From: Strigamia acuminata
Lineage: Eukaryota > Arthropoda > Chilopoda > Geophilomorpha > Linotaeniidae
Reading direction: 5' to 3'
NCBI GenBank assembly: GCA_949358305.1
Contig: OX442316.1
Span: forward strand, 12,772,001 to 12,836,000
DNA: 64,000 bases
Of the stretch, positions 26,101-36,821 are shown in pieces. The stretch's first letter is position 1. Every line of letters begins with the position of its first letter. Below the pieces are notes generated by a model. That model made no database searches and was not told the origin of the DNA. It saw nothing but the letters and a program-made list of their open reading frames with translations. The position numbers and the translations under genes are program-made.

Positions 26101-27878
26101 ACGACCCTAAACTCATTGCAAAATCCCAACATAAAAACTGGTGTTTATTTCGCTCCCTCTCTGCGATTTACTGTCCACATATCTTCGTTTCCGTTGTATT
26201 TAAATATTTCCCTTTTTTTCCCTTTGGTTAACTTTTATTTGTCTGGTGGTTGACCGCAATTTTGATGGAGGTGTAGCGACGAATGAGTGGCACACCTCAT
26301 TTTGTTTCGTTAGCACTTATCTGCACTCCCTATAGCCATGTCGTCTCAGGTGAAACTGACAGCCCCCTAGTGTGTGTCTGTCGCCAATGCTTCGCCCCTT
26401 GACACGATCCAGTGAGGTCCATCGTACATCCCCTTACTACGATCCACATACTTTAGGATTGTGCCAGTCATGGTGCCACTGCACCAGCGCCCTGTACAGG
26501 TCAGCTACTGAGAGCTAACCGTTTCAATCTTCAATGTCATGATGATGAATACCAGCACACGCAAAAAAAAAAACACTCTTCTCAGAAATTATTTTTTTTT
26601 TAAACATTTTTTCTTGAATTTTAGATTGTTAACACTTTTTTATAATAAAAAAAAATTTTTGTGTGTATATAAAAAAAAAAATCATTAAAAAGCACGACCT
26701 TTCCTCGGGTAATTGTACAAGCATCTCATGGTGTGATGAAGTTGATGATTTGTGGACATCCAGCAGATCTCGTACTCACGAAGGACTGAAACGTGCCTCG
26801 GTTATGGTCAGCATGACACCTTTTCATCTCTATTCAACCTTAGTGTTGTCGAGGCAGTAAACACCTTGTCAAAAGAGAAAACGCTGTCATTGCGTCTTCG
26901 CACGCAACGCATAAATGACCTACAGACTTACTAATGCAACGATCTGCTGCGATTCAACTCCATACATCACGTTTTATAGTCTGCTGAAGTCATTTTTTTT
27001 TCCTTTCCGTTTTTTTTCTTCTTCTTCTAAACCCATTCATCACACAATTTTTCCATTTTCACAGCTTGCTGTTAAGGCCTAACTTTCAACAGATCCGTGG
27101 TCAGTTGAATGAACTCGGGCGAACAAGAATTATAGCGCGTGCGCATGTCCTAACGAGTTTTACAGGCAGCTGAAATATATACCGAGCCACTGCTTGTGCA
27201 GGCGCGAGTCTGCCCCCGCACTAATTACTTGTCCAGCCGTTAGTTTCTGTGCGGTCCAAAGCAAGCAGCAGATAAATGCACATGAGTTACCTGCGCCGTA
27301 AATCTGTGTGTCGCGCCCTGTCCTTGACGACCACTCCGGGGGACACGAAACGAGAAGGATTTAAGATTTAGAAAAAAAAATTATAGTATAAAAGTTGAGC
27401 AGTAAATCAGTTTGGTATCGTGCATGGATTGCCTTGAAAATTATCATTTCGCAAGCTTCGTTTACTGATATTGTACCCGAGCTCTATCGACGTGGAAAAT
27501 CTCTCGATCGCTTTAATTATTGGCTCTGCTCTAGTTGGATACGCGAGCAACGCAACACCCAAATTTAAACTTAAAGGCCACACGCAAAGGTGGGGTGGCG
27601 AGTCGTCAACTTGGAGATCATCGAGGTTAATTGGCAGAGGACCAGAACCACGAAAAGTGATCTCACACGCCTTCCATGTTTTAACTTGATCCTGAGCTGA
27701 ATTAAGTCGTAATTTTCAAAATGTGTGTCAAAAAAATTTTTTTTTAAAAATAATAATAAAGAGATTTTTTTTTTTGGTTTTTCATTTTTGTTTTTATTAT
27801 TTATTAATTTAAATAAAAAATAAAATAAAATTACAAGTATAATACAATTAGAGTAATGAAAAAAAATAATGATTTCAT
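23191..27878. other. Gene-free stretch 3' of the odd-skipped family gene
   Basis: No gene is supported. Short frames (for example 23,252-23,509) have no recognised motif. A GC-rich block at about 25,180-25,500 is listed separately. CAGGTG/CACCTG sites are at 24371, 26076 and 26347. An A/T-rich tail at 27,730-27,870 precedes the zinc-finger stop codon and probably includes its 3' UTR. Confidence 0.6.
25180..25500. other. GC-rich, CpG-containing island
   Basis: About 320 bases of GC-rich sequence with many CpG steps, between AT-rich flanks. Overlapping frames of 60-129 codons on both strands follow from the lack of stop codons and show no family motif. It could be a regulatory element or an unrecognised exon; I favour regulatory. 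Confidence 0.4.
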
Positions 27879-28805
27879 TTAAATTACATCAATATGTTGT
27901 TCGTCGACACACTTATCTCCCGGTGTAAGATTGTGGGTGAGACTGTGTCTCCGTAAGTCGCAGTTTCTTCGAAAAACCTTCCCGCACGAGGGGCAGTTGT
28001 ACGGTTTAATGTCAGTGTGTGTGAGTAGGTGAGTTTTGAGGTTGCTGCGTTGATTAAAACTCCTGCCGCAAGTAGGACACTTATGAGGCGAATCTTCCAT
28101 GTGAAGAATTTTGTGCACGGCCAACGTACGCGATTGGCAGAATCCTTTGCCACATTCGTTGCACTTGAACGGTTTTTCTTTGGAATGAATGTATCTATCA
28201 AATTAAGAAAAAAGAAAGAAAAACAAGTTAGAAAATTTCGAAAGGAAAGTATAATAACAACTGTGGCCGCAACCAGCAACGTCGAAATACGTCGATTCGT
28301 AGTTCTACGTCAACAAATGTGATTCTAACTTACCTATGATCACGCAGATGATCTTGTCTTCGGAACGCTTTACCGCAAATATCACAAGTGAAAGGTCTTT
28401 CGTCAGTATGAGTCCTTTCATGAATAAGCAAGTTGTAACTTTTGGTGAAATGTCGTTGACAGAAACGACAGATGAATTCTTTTTTCGGCCGAGTCGGTCG
28501 CGCAGCTCTCATGTGAAGTCGTCGTTCGAAAGCGGCCAACGTTTGACCCATGTACACGGGGAAGGAATGACTGGTAACCACAGCACTTGTGTTAGCAGCA
28601 TCTAATGACAGATCGTAGACTCTATCCTTGGTTGCTGACTCCGCGAGACGAGTAAAATCGAATTTTTGCGGTTGCGGTTGTGAGGGGAAGCATGGCGGTG
28701 CCAATAACGACGTCCAGGGATTGCAGGGAAAGTAGGACGTTCGTACCCGCTCGCTCAAACACGGACTCGGGGGAGTGATCGGAGGCGACGGAAAGAGTAA
28801 ATGAG
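27879..28805 (-). CDS. Odd-skipped family C2H2 zinc-finger transcription factor (bowl/sob/OSR-like), main exons
   Basis: Two exons on the minus strand, 28,805-28,334 and 28,194-27,879, joined in frame with a GTAAGT donor and encoding 262 residues here. Five C2H2 fingers follow one another: FICRFC, FTCDIC, FKCNEC, HKCPTC and YNCPSC. The linkers and finger cores ([52 protein letters not shown]) are diagnostic of the odd-skipped/OSR family. Drosophila Odd has four fingers; Sob and Bowl have five, so this is closest to the latter type. Upstream, [15 protein letters not shown] matches the conserved segment before the fingers in OSR proteins. The first exon begins after an AG acceptor with one base owed from an upstream exon, so the start codon lies further 5'. 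Family role: nuclear DNA-binding regulator in segmentation, leg-joint and gut patterning. The exact orthologue is uncertain. Confidence 0.93.
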
Positions 28806-29039
28806 CTAGAAATTCAAAAAAGAAAGAAAATTAATTAAAAAACTTCCCACAAAAAAAAAACATAAAAAAAAATTCATTTTGACCCTCCAAACGTGCAAAA
28901 AGTGAAGTTTTTCTAATTAAAATTAGAGTGAAAGAGAAAATTAAGTGTTGCGCTTTCGTTCCTCTTAAAGACATAAAAATCAGTTTGGAAGTGTGACCTA
29001 CGACCCCGGTACAGGTGGGTGTCGTAAGCACTCTCCCTA

Positions 29040-29400
29040 CAGATCTAGGCACGGTTTGGCGTGTCAGTAGCCCGGCTACACCTGCATTCCAGGGTATGTG
29101 GGCGTGTAATGTCAGCGCGTTTCATCCTACCTGCAATGAGTGCGGGGGCGTCAAAGCGCGCAGCGGGCGGCGTGGGTGGCAGTAGCAGACCCATGGAATG
29201 GGGCGGTGGGCAAGCGACACGTACAGCGACCATGGTCAAAGTACGACTGCTCAACAGATGTGACCCCTCACGTGGGCATGCGCGCCACTTACCAGTAGCA
29301 TGCTTGCAGCTCATTGGCTGGAGATTGCTAGGAATGCTGGGTCCAGCCCTCGGCGCACGCTTAAGCGATAGAGCATGCGCAAGACCAATTATCGGTTCAG
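29040..29400. promoter_or_regulatory. GC-rich, CpG-containing block upstream of the odd-family gene
   Basis: A sharp GC-rich segment just 5' of the zinc-finger exons on the minus strand, with CAGGTG/CACCTG sites at 29012 (just outside) and 29079. Position suggests promoter or first-exon sequence. No TATA box is evident. Confidence 0.4.
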
Positions 29401-29416
29401 ACTGCGCGGCGCACAT
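29293..29416 (-). CDS. Candidate 5' coding exon of the odd-skipped family gene
   Basis: On the minus strand an open frame from ATG at 29,416, or from the internal ATG at 29,314, ends at a GTAAGT donor next to 29,293 with one spare base. That phase is exactly what the next exon (from 28,805) needs, and the implied intron is 487 bp. The shorter start gives only seven codons before the splice. The frame lies in a GC-rich block with several possible starts, and N-termini in this family are poorly conserved, so this is a tentative model. Confidence 0.35.
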
Positions 29417-29419
29417 TGA

Positions 29420-32400
29420 TGATGAAAAATATTTGCAAAAATCAGAGGGGAAAAAGTTTGAGTTTTTAGTGTTTGCACATGATTAGAGTTTTGGAAATTT
29501 GATAGGGCAAATTTATTTGTAAAGGGTTTGTAGCAAATGCAGCGTTTTAGCACGTTTGGTAAATAAAAGTTAAGCTCGGAGTAAATATAATTTATTTTAG
29601 TCTTGTAAATGTTTGTAAAAAAAAACATCAGTTAACCAAAAATTGTTTTTCGGATCGCATGGAAACAACAACTTTTTCTATACACCAGTTTCTAAGTGAA
29701 AAATCACCCAGTTTAAGCGTTTTAGACTGAGTGCGCCATCTAGTGAAGGAAACTCAAAACACCATTGATGTATCGAACTGTACATTAATTTTAGAAAATA
29801 AAACAGTTTTCTAAGTCTTTAAAACACATCTGAATGCATCTATGCTAAATATAAAATTATTTTATTCCATTACCACTTATGAATAATTACTAAACTGCAA
29901 CTTTTTAATCTAAAAAAAAAATGAATAAAAATTGTCACAATTTTATAAAGGTTTTAATCAACACGAATGTTGTGATGGAAAAAACATAGACAAAAGAATA
30001 AGAAAAAAAAGAGCTGCTTTTATGAAGACAAGAGGCGACTATATACATTTTTTTTCTCCGACCAACTTCAAAGAAACGAAGAAAGAATTAATAAAATGAA
30101 AATTCTTTTACTTGGAGACAACGAGTCGTTCCACAAAATAATGATAGACTTACATCATATGGAAGTTTTTGTTCACCTTGCAGCCGCCCCCACCATTTTC
30201 AATAGCGGGACGTAACAAACAGTGGCCACTTGCACATTACCTGTATGCTGAAGAAGCACAATTTTGACCACCCTCGTAATGCTCTGTAATTTTGGGAATG
30301 TAGGATTGTGGGAAGTAAACCGAGGCCTATCATTACAAATATAGGTAGTGGGATTCTGATGGTTTACTGTGCACTATGTTCTTATAATTGTGAAAAGCAA
30401 AAGAGAAAAAAAAAAGCTCAATACTCTTTTCTTCTCGACTCATGCAACATTACTCATTGCAGTAAATGATAGGGTCTGCTGTAAACTTGACTGACCCTAC
30501 TTTTCTTTCATTTATAAGTAATTTGAAGCTTACCGTATGGTCTATCAGTATCACACACAAGGTTACATGCAATAATAATAATAAAAAAAAATTGTAAATT
30601 TCTTTTTATCTAACTGCAATTCAATTTAAATCGGCACAAAAAGTGAATTCATTTAAGTCCTTCAATTGAAATTTAATTTTACCATGCATACATCTATAAT
30701 TTGACATCTTTGTAGGCGTTAGGTGCAAAAACACAAGTGTTTTCCATCTGCGCTACAATAAGTAGAGAGCGGTGCGACATAAAAATGTAGACATCAACAA
30801 CTCGTTTAATAATTCCAAACAAAAAAAAACAAAAATAAAATGTTTATTAATTTTAGTGACAGTTTTGATATTTATTTGCATCTCGCCCCCAAACTTCGAC
30901 TCGAATGATGTAAAAGCGTCTATGTGCACCAAATCTTAAACGTCTGGGAAGTTTACTGAGGTCAAAGGGGAGAGAGAAGAAGGGGAAGGGAACATGAGGG
31001 AGGAACCAAAATTCTTTAAGTCGTCCTCTCTCCGCCCGGAGCCGCATCCGCATTCAGAAAGCGATCCTTCAGCAGGCAATTAGACGTGCACAGTTTTGAA
31101 TCTCTTTGGTTGCCAGGTAAGCCGCCTTCGGGCTTCTCTGTAGCCGCACCCGGGTCCTCCGTGGCAGGTGTTTGGTCGTCGAGTGTCCCGCAGGGCTCAG
31201 GTGCAAATCGCCCCATTTGGAGTTAAAACTTGAAGGTTTGATTTGATTACCTGTTTGGATTCCAATTATTTGATAGGTAGTTGGAAATCAAAACGTTATA
31301 TATAAAACACACTTTCAAAATGGATAATTGGTACAATTTTCGTATTTGACTGACCCCTTTTCATATACCAATTCCAAGTCACGCCCTGGTAATTAGTAGA
31401 TAAAGCTCGAGTAATTTGCTATCCGGTTTATGAAATATAAGGTTGAAACGAAGATTGACAACAAATAGTATTTAGGCAAATGAAGAAAATGCAAATTGTA
31501 GCTTGCGTGGAGTTAACCTCAATTTTTACTTACTTGTGCTTTTCAACGTGAGATTGATTTGCCTTGATCCCTAACTCCGATAGTCGTTTCAAAACCGTGT
31601 TCTAATTCATCCTTGAGTCAATATGTGCCACACGGCAAACTATTTTTATCTCGCAAATCAAATTAATGCGTGCAAGAAACGAGAAAGAGACAGAAAAGAG
31701 AGAAGAGGTCGGTTGCATCATCTACAGAATACAGTCATGGCGGGAAGGGTTATAACCTTGATTCTCCGCGTAATCTCGCATGGGTCGTGATAGCAATGGA
31801 AAATTTAGCGAAAAGTGGAGAAGCCGAGCCAGGTGGGTCGATGGGAGGGATGTTGGAATATGCGCATGACTTGGCCCTCCCTCTGAACGTGCTCCGTCAC
31901 AAACAGAGGGCGAACCAAAGGGCACAGCAAATGGGCTCCGCCTAGCCCACGCCTCAATTTAACCATAATAACTCTTCCCACAGCAACCTTCAAATCGAGG
32001 TATGTTAAATGCAGTCATTTTATAATTCTAAAACAAACCAGGATGACTACAAACGTATTGTTTGATCAATTCTATTGTGTGGTCAGTTTTAAAAGCCATA
32101 TGGTGGCCACGTGCGTCCACCACCCGCCGAACCACCCCTTTGACGTGACCCACGAACCTGTAGCTAAACAACACGCAAGTGAAGGGATAAACATCTTCAC
32201 GTTTTAAAGAAGCTTCGTGAAGAATGTGCTTTTGCATCAATTAACAAACCAACACCTGACGCAAAGGCGGATCTTGAATTTTAAGAAAAAACACTCGCGA
32301 TGATGTTATTTTATGTTCGATTCAATGTTTTCTCAGTAGCAAAAATTGTGTGGGCTTTATTTCATTGGAATTCATTGCCTCTTAGCCAAATTTCTTTTAG

Positions 32401-33170
32401 CTTCAGCAATAATTACACCAGAAGCTGCCAGATATGACGACACTTCGCCTTTGCAATGCTCCTGCACGCCGCTTGCAGGTGTAAACGATTACACCCGAAC
32501 GAATGAATAGATAAAAAGTAGTGAGTGCAATCGACATACTAAAACGTTTTCTTGTCCTACAGCTAATTTTATCTACGGCATAAAGCACAGCAAAGTCGAT
32601 GATACGCTTCAATTGGCATTTCAAGCTACAAATTAGAATTCGTCACCTCCACCACTCTTGCTTCTGGTGATAATTACAGTTGTAGTATTTCCCATACGAA
32701 TCACATAATCAACGTTATGTGCCTCACCTTGCACTGAATTCCAATGTAATTGAACATTATAGAACTAAAGTCAGCCAGCAGCATTATTCATATCTTTTAT
32801 ATTTTACATTCCTTTGCGATATTATAAGTATTGTTGTTTAAACTTATCTCGATTGATAAGAAGCTGACGTTCCGTCCAGTCAATAAATGTTTGGCATTTT
32901 TATTGTTTTTATTTTTGCACATTTCGATCAGTATACACAGCGTAAAAACAAACAGAGGAGCACATCAGATTATACTGTAGCAACAAAATTAGACTAGACA
33001 GTAATTTTTGTTTAGAAGGGAAAATAAAATAAGAATAAAAAATGTTAATCTGACAAGTAAGTTTCGCGTGTCTTCACAAATAATCTCACATCAAATCCTC
33101 TGGATTTTTTCTTTTAAAACTTTCTTACACATAATACAATTGCAAATAATATGCACACGCATATTGTTAT
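29420..33170. other. Intergenic stretch between the odd-family gene and the LRAT genes
   Basis: No gene is supported. It contains a GC-rich segment with overlapping minus-strand frames at about 30,853-31,216 (not recognised), and CAGGTG/CACCTG sites at 31165, 31198, 31830, 32253 and 32476. Much of it is 5' of the odd-family gene and may hold its upstream control elements. Confidence 0.55.
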
Positions 33171-33879
33171 TCATCTTCGCCGGAAAATCGTGTACGCAAT
33201 TTTGGCTGCCAGTGCAGCAGTTAAAGCTGAACCAAAAATGGCAGTCGAAGCAACACCAATTCCAACGGCAGCTAACATCTGCAAGCTCACAAGTCGCCCA
33301 TATCGGCATTCGTTGACAAAATGCTCGCAGTTGTAATTCAATGCGTTGTAATTGGTTATCTGCTCGGACACTTTATTAAGTGCCCTCTGCTTAACTGCTT
33401 GGGAATCGTAAGGACACCACAAACGATCCCGTGAATTATTTATGCGAACTTGATCACTTCCCAAAACGTCTATTAATTTCTCCAAACGCACTGTAACGTT
33501 GGAGCAAGAACTGAACGACCCGTCACGTCTTCTCTTATGCCCTAAAACTTGGCAAAGAAAAAATTATAAACTTAAAAAGTATTAATAAAAATGTGCAAGG
33601 CTTACTTTTTTTTTGTTGCGAGTCCGACGTCACAGAATGGCAGCTGGCAAGTGTTAATCCCCACATTCCATTAGACATTGATAAACTGGAAGCATTATGC
33701 ACGATGCAAGCTTCGTTACATGGTTCCTGAATGCCTACGTAAACTGCCCAATGACTATAATTTCCTCGGTCAAACTCGAGCAAATCTCCGTCTTGCACAA
33801 GAGAAAAAATCTCGTCCAAATCTTCAAGTCGAAACCATCTAGTTTTGAATGAAATCATCGAGGCCATAGCGGCGTACAT
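33171..33879 (-). CDS. LRAT-domain (PLAAT/HRASLS-like) protein A
   Basis: Two exons, 33,879-33,606 and 33,541-33,171, split by a 64-bp intron and giving 214 residues. The LRAT domain (NlpC/P60 thiol-hydrolase fold) is clear: GDLLEFDRGNYSHWAVYVG carries the proposed catalytic His43, IVHNAS gives a second His at 61, and YNCEHFVNECRYG carries the nucleophile Cys163. Known LRAT/PLAAT enzymes move acyl groups between phospholipids or onto retinol or amines through an acyl-cysteine. The spacer between His61 and the Cys is longer than in vertebrate PLAAT proteins. The last 37 residues are hydrophobic (from about LQMLAAVGIGVAS) and end in RRR, fitting a C-terminal membrane anchor. A paralogue lies just upstream in the same orientation. 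Substrate unknown. Confidence 0.92.
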
Positions 33880-34170
33880 TTGGAACTATCTTATTCCATG
33901 CAAAAACGAATCATTTTCACTGCATTTTATGGATCTAATATGTGCATAAATTTATCATTTTGACTCGTACAAAATGGCAGCAAATTTAAAATGTTTGTGT
34001 TTTATAAACTTATAAAACTTGAATTTTTTGTTCGGCATTACATCAGCTGAATTAAAAGATTTTTTTTAAGTAAAAAAAAATGTATACATATACAATTAAA
34101 TTTTTATTATTTAAAGGAATGCACGCTTCAGCACATTTTCAACATTGTTTTATAAAAATGCAACAAGAAC

Positions 34171-34905
34171 TCAATTGAAATTTGCATTGTTTAAAAAGCG
34201 TTGGATCAGAGGGTAAACACGACTTACTGCAGACAAGGCCACATTTATTGCTTCGAAAGTTGAATCGACTTGGAAGCTAACATTGTGTCCGTAGCGACAT
34301 TCGTTGACGAAATGCTCACAATTGTAATCGAATATGTCAAAATAGTCCACATTATCACACACTTTATTCAAGGCACGGTTGACCACCACTTGCGAGTCAT
34401 ACGGTTTCCATTCTTGATCTTTGAAATTATTAACCCGAACTTTGCTTTTTTTACCCAAGACAGACTCCAGGGTCTCCATTCGCACTGCTGCTGCAGTAGT
34501 TTGATTCAATTCTTCCGGTTGTTTTTTATTGCCCGATTTAGGTTTTGCTAATTTTCAATTAAAAAATTGAATTGTATGTATTAAAGAGATAACACCAGAG
34601 CGGATTTGTGGGTTAGTGCGGTGAGCCCCGAAATTGCTAAAACTCTTACCTGCACTTGGTCTGGGTAGTGGAATACTGCCAATACTTGCATATGCACATG
34701 CAACTGCCCTGTTTACAGCGATGAGATGAACAACAAATGACTCAGAAATGCCATTTTGAGGCCCGACGTAAACGGCCCAATGTTTGTAATCGTTTCGGTC
34801 GAATTCAAGCAGATCTCCTAAATTAACTGTAGCCATAAACCGTTTAAGACTAGGAGTGTTTGGATAAAACCACGGTGATATAAATTTAAATGAATTTGTA
34901 TCCAT
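34171..34905 (-). CDS. LRAT-domain (PLAAT/HRASLS-like) protein B
   Basis: Two exons, 34,905-34,650 and 34,547-34,171, split by a 102-bp intron; 210 residues. The start at MDTNSF is chosen over an in-frame ATG 33 bases upstream because that extension is a low-complexity isoleucine run. Catalytic-type motifs are GDLLEFDRNDYKHWAVYVG (His42), VVHL (His60) and YNCEHFVNECRYG (Cys162). The intron interrupts the domain at the same relative place and phase as in protein A, so the pair arose by tandem duplication. Here the C-terminus (VSFQVDSTFEAINVALSAV onward) is much less hydrophobic than in A, suggesting a different membrane association. The 291 bp separating the two coding regions hold no other gene. 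Confidence 0.92.
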
Positions 34906-35602
34906 CTTGATAATGATGATTATGATGCAAAAATTCAATTCTAATTTCTTGATTCGTTCATTTGAGGAACATTTTTAGTGATCATTTCTGGAAATTTTGT
35001 CGAGCTAATTTTTAAATACAAATGAATGGATAAATAGAAGAGTTGCAACAAAGCATAAAATTCACGTTCAAAACATGTGTTGGTATGCTTTCCTGTAGGA
35101 CTTGACGTTTATTTTGACCCCAAAAGATGGCGTGCTTGTACGGTGCTAGAAAGCGAGGAAAACGTTCATTTACTTTACTTTTTTTTAATTTAAAATAAAT
35201 AATTTTTTGTTTTACAAAGATAAATCCTTGACTCGTTTTGAAACATCGAATAAATAAAATAAATATAGAAACTTGTTAAATTCTGGATTTACTGTACTGA
35301 TTTATTATTAAAATTTGATAAATCATTTTTTAAATCATTTTTTAAATAATAAAAAAATTATTACTTTTCAATTTCAAGTTTAGAAAACTACAGTTCAAAC
35401 AATATTCATTCAATAACAATAATTATTATCAATAATCTCATTTAAAAATCTCCAAAAATAATATTAAGGAAAAAAGTTCACATTTTTTATGTTTATAAAT
35501 TATTTGGCATTTTTTGATGGTGTATAAGTTAAGTATAATCATGTTTCAGTAAGTCGCCTCAATATAAACACAAAAAAATAGTTCGTACCAATAAATTCAA
35601 TG

Positions 35603-36635
35603 TCATAAATCAATAATCTGTGGTCTCTGATTCTTTATGCTTTCTTTTCCGTATCTAGCGTTAGCTTCCTTTAAAAACGCATTAACCATTTGATGTACAA
35701 CTTCATCAATAAACACGTGACTCAGTTGCGAATGAAGAACCGAACGAAACTCGAACGAAATCTGCAACAACAAAAATAAATATCAAACATAAAATTGCGA
35801 ATTGCGATTAATATTCAAATATCACATTAAAATCCAAAGTGCACGTGTGGGGATTGCCAGCAATTCCCGGTCCAAACTTCCAAACTGACAGCAGATGATT
35901 AAACAATCGCCCTTTCGTGGACACGACCTGTAAACACAACAAACTAATTCATCAAACACTCGTCTCGCTTTCACCCATTTTCAAATAGCATTCACCTTAA
36001 CCAAATTAGGTCGAATAAGAGTAACTGCAGACGTGTATTTTTCAACCAACGGATGGAATCCGACGACCATATCGGCTTCTAAATAACCCGTTTGTCGTTT
36101 CGTGACCGTTGATCCCACGCACCACGGCACGAAACGATGATAACTTTCAACGTTAGACACCACGTCGTACATTTGCTCCATAGAGTACCTAATTTAAAAT
36201 AAAAATTTAATAAATTAATCGCGAAAAATCGAAAAAAGAAATGAATAAAACGAACCCGAGGATTCTTCGTTCCGAGAATTCATTTCTCTTGGTTGCAACA
36301 TTACTTAAGGGGTTCCGTAAATTAAATAAATCACGTGTTTGCTGCACTTGGACGTTGGGGTAGTAGTTGATTGTGTTGTCGTCGACACTCCGAATTGGAT
36401 TTAGGGAACTAGGCCAAAAGAAAATTTAAAATAAATATAAATTACGTAACATCACGCTTGCATTTCGGTTGTAATCATCAACAAGAGCCGAATTTCAGCG
36501 ATTAAATAAATAGAATAAATTTTTATATATGTATGCATTTAATAATGATTACCTGATTCTTGACAGTTCATTTTTCCGTCCTAAACGTCTCAAAATTAGC
36601 GGTGACAGCTGAAGGATACGCCGACACTGCGCCAT
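35603..36635 (-). CDS. COQ10: Coenzyme Q-binding protein COQ10, mitochondrial
   Basis: Five exons on the minus strand: 36,635-36,553, 36,408-36,256, 36,188-35,996, 35,927-35,826 and 35,761-35,603. They keep one frame and encode 229 residues, close to the roughly 247 of human COQ10A. The START/polyketide-cyclase-like domain is recognisable from [18 protein letters not shown] through [27 protein letters not shown] and [20 protein letters not shown]. Residues 1-60 are basic and little conserved, as expected for a mitochondrial targeting region. COQ10 proteins bind ubiquinone in the inner membrane and are needed for efficient respiratory electron transfer and Q synthesis. Every donor begins GT and every acceptor ends AG. 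The gene is head to head with SF3B1, 186 bp apart. Confidence 0.96.
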
Positions 36636-36821
36636 TGCAGCCGAAAAGGAAGGTAATTTTGATTTTGATTGACGTCATCGTTGGTAACCAATGGAACAGC
36701 GCATACAAATGATGTAAGTTTGTAATCGCAACTCAACGAGAAACAGAAAATCCAGTAAGAATTTTAGGTCACGTGAACATCCGGGTATTTTACTGTATTG
36801 TGGATTTTATCATTGAACAAG
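36636..36821. promoter_or_regulatory. Bidirectional promoter between COQ10 and SF3B1
   Basis: Only 186 bp separate the two divergent start codons, so both promoters and both 5' UTRs must fit here. No TATA box is evident. A TGACGTCA sequence (a perfect CRE, the CREB/ATF site) lies at about 36,671-36,678 and a CACGTG-like GTCACGTGAAC at about 36,768-36,778. Typical of paired housekeeping genes. Confidence 0.7.

Noticed and set aside
29061-29486. 141-codon plus-strand frame
   Set aside because: It is antisense to the candidate 5' exon of the odd-family gene in GC-rich sequence, with Ala/Gly-rich content and no motif.
30853-31216. Two overlapping minus-strand frames (66 codons each) with an AATAAA downstream
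   Set aside because: They resemble a terminal exon, but I found no matching upstream exon, acceptor or family resemblance, and the sequence is locally GC-rich.
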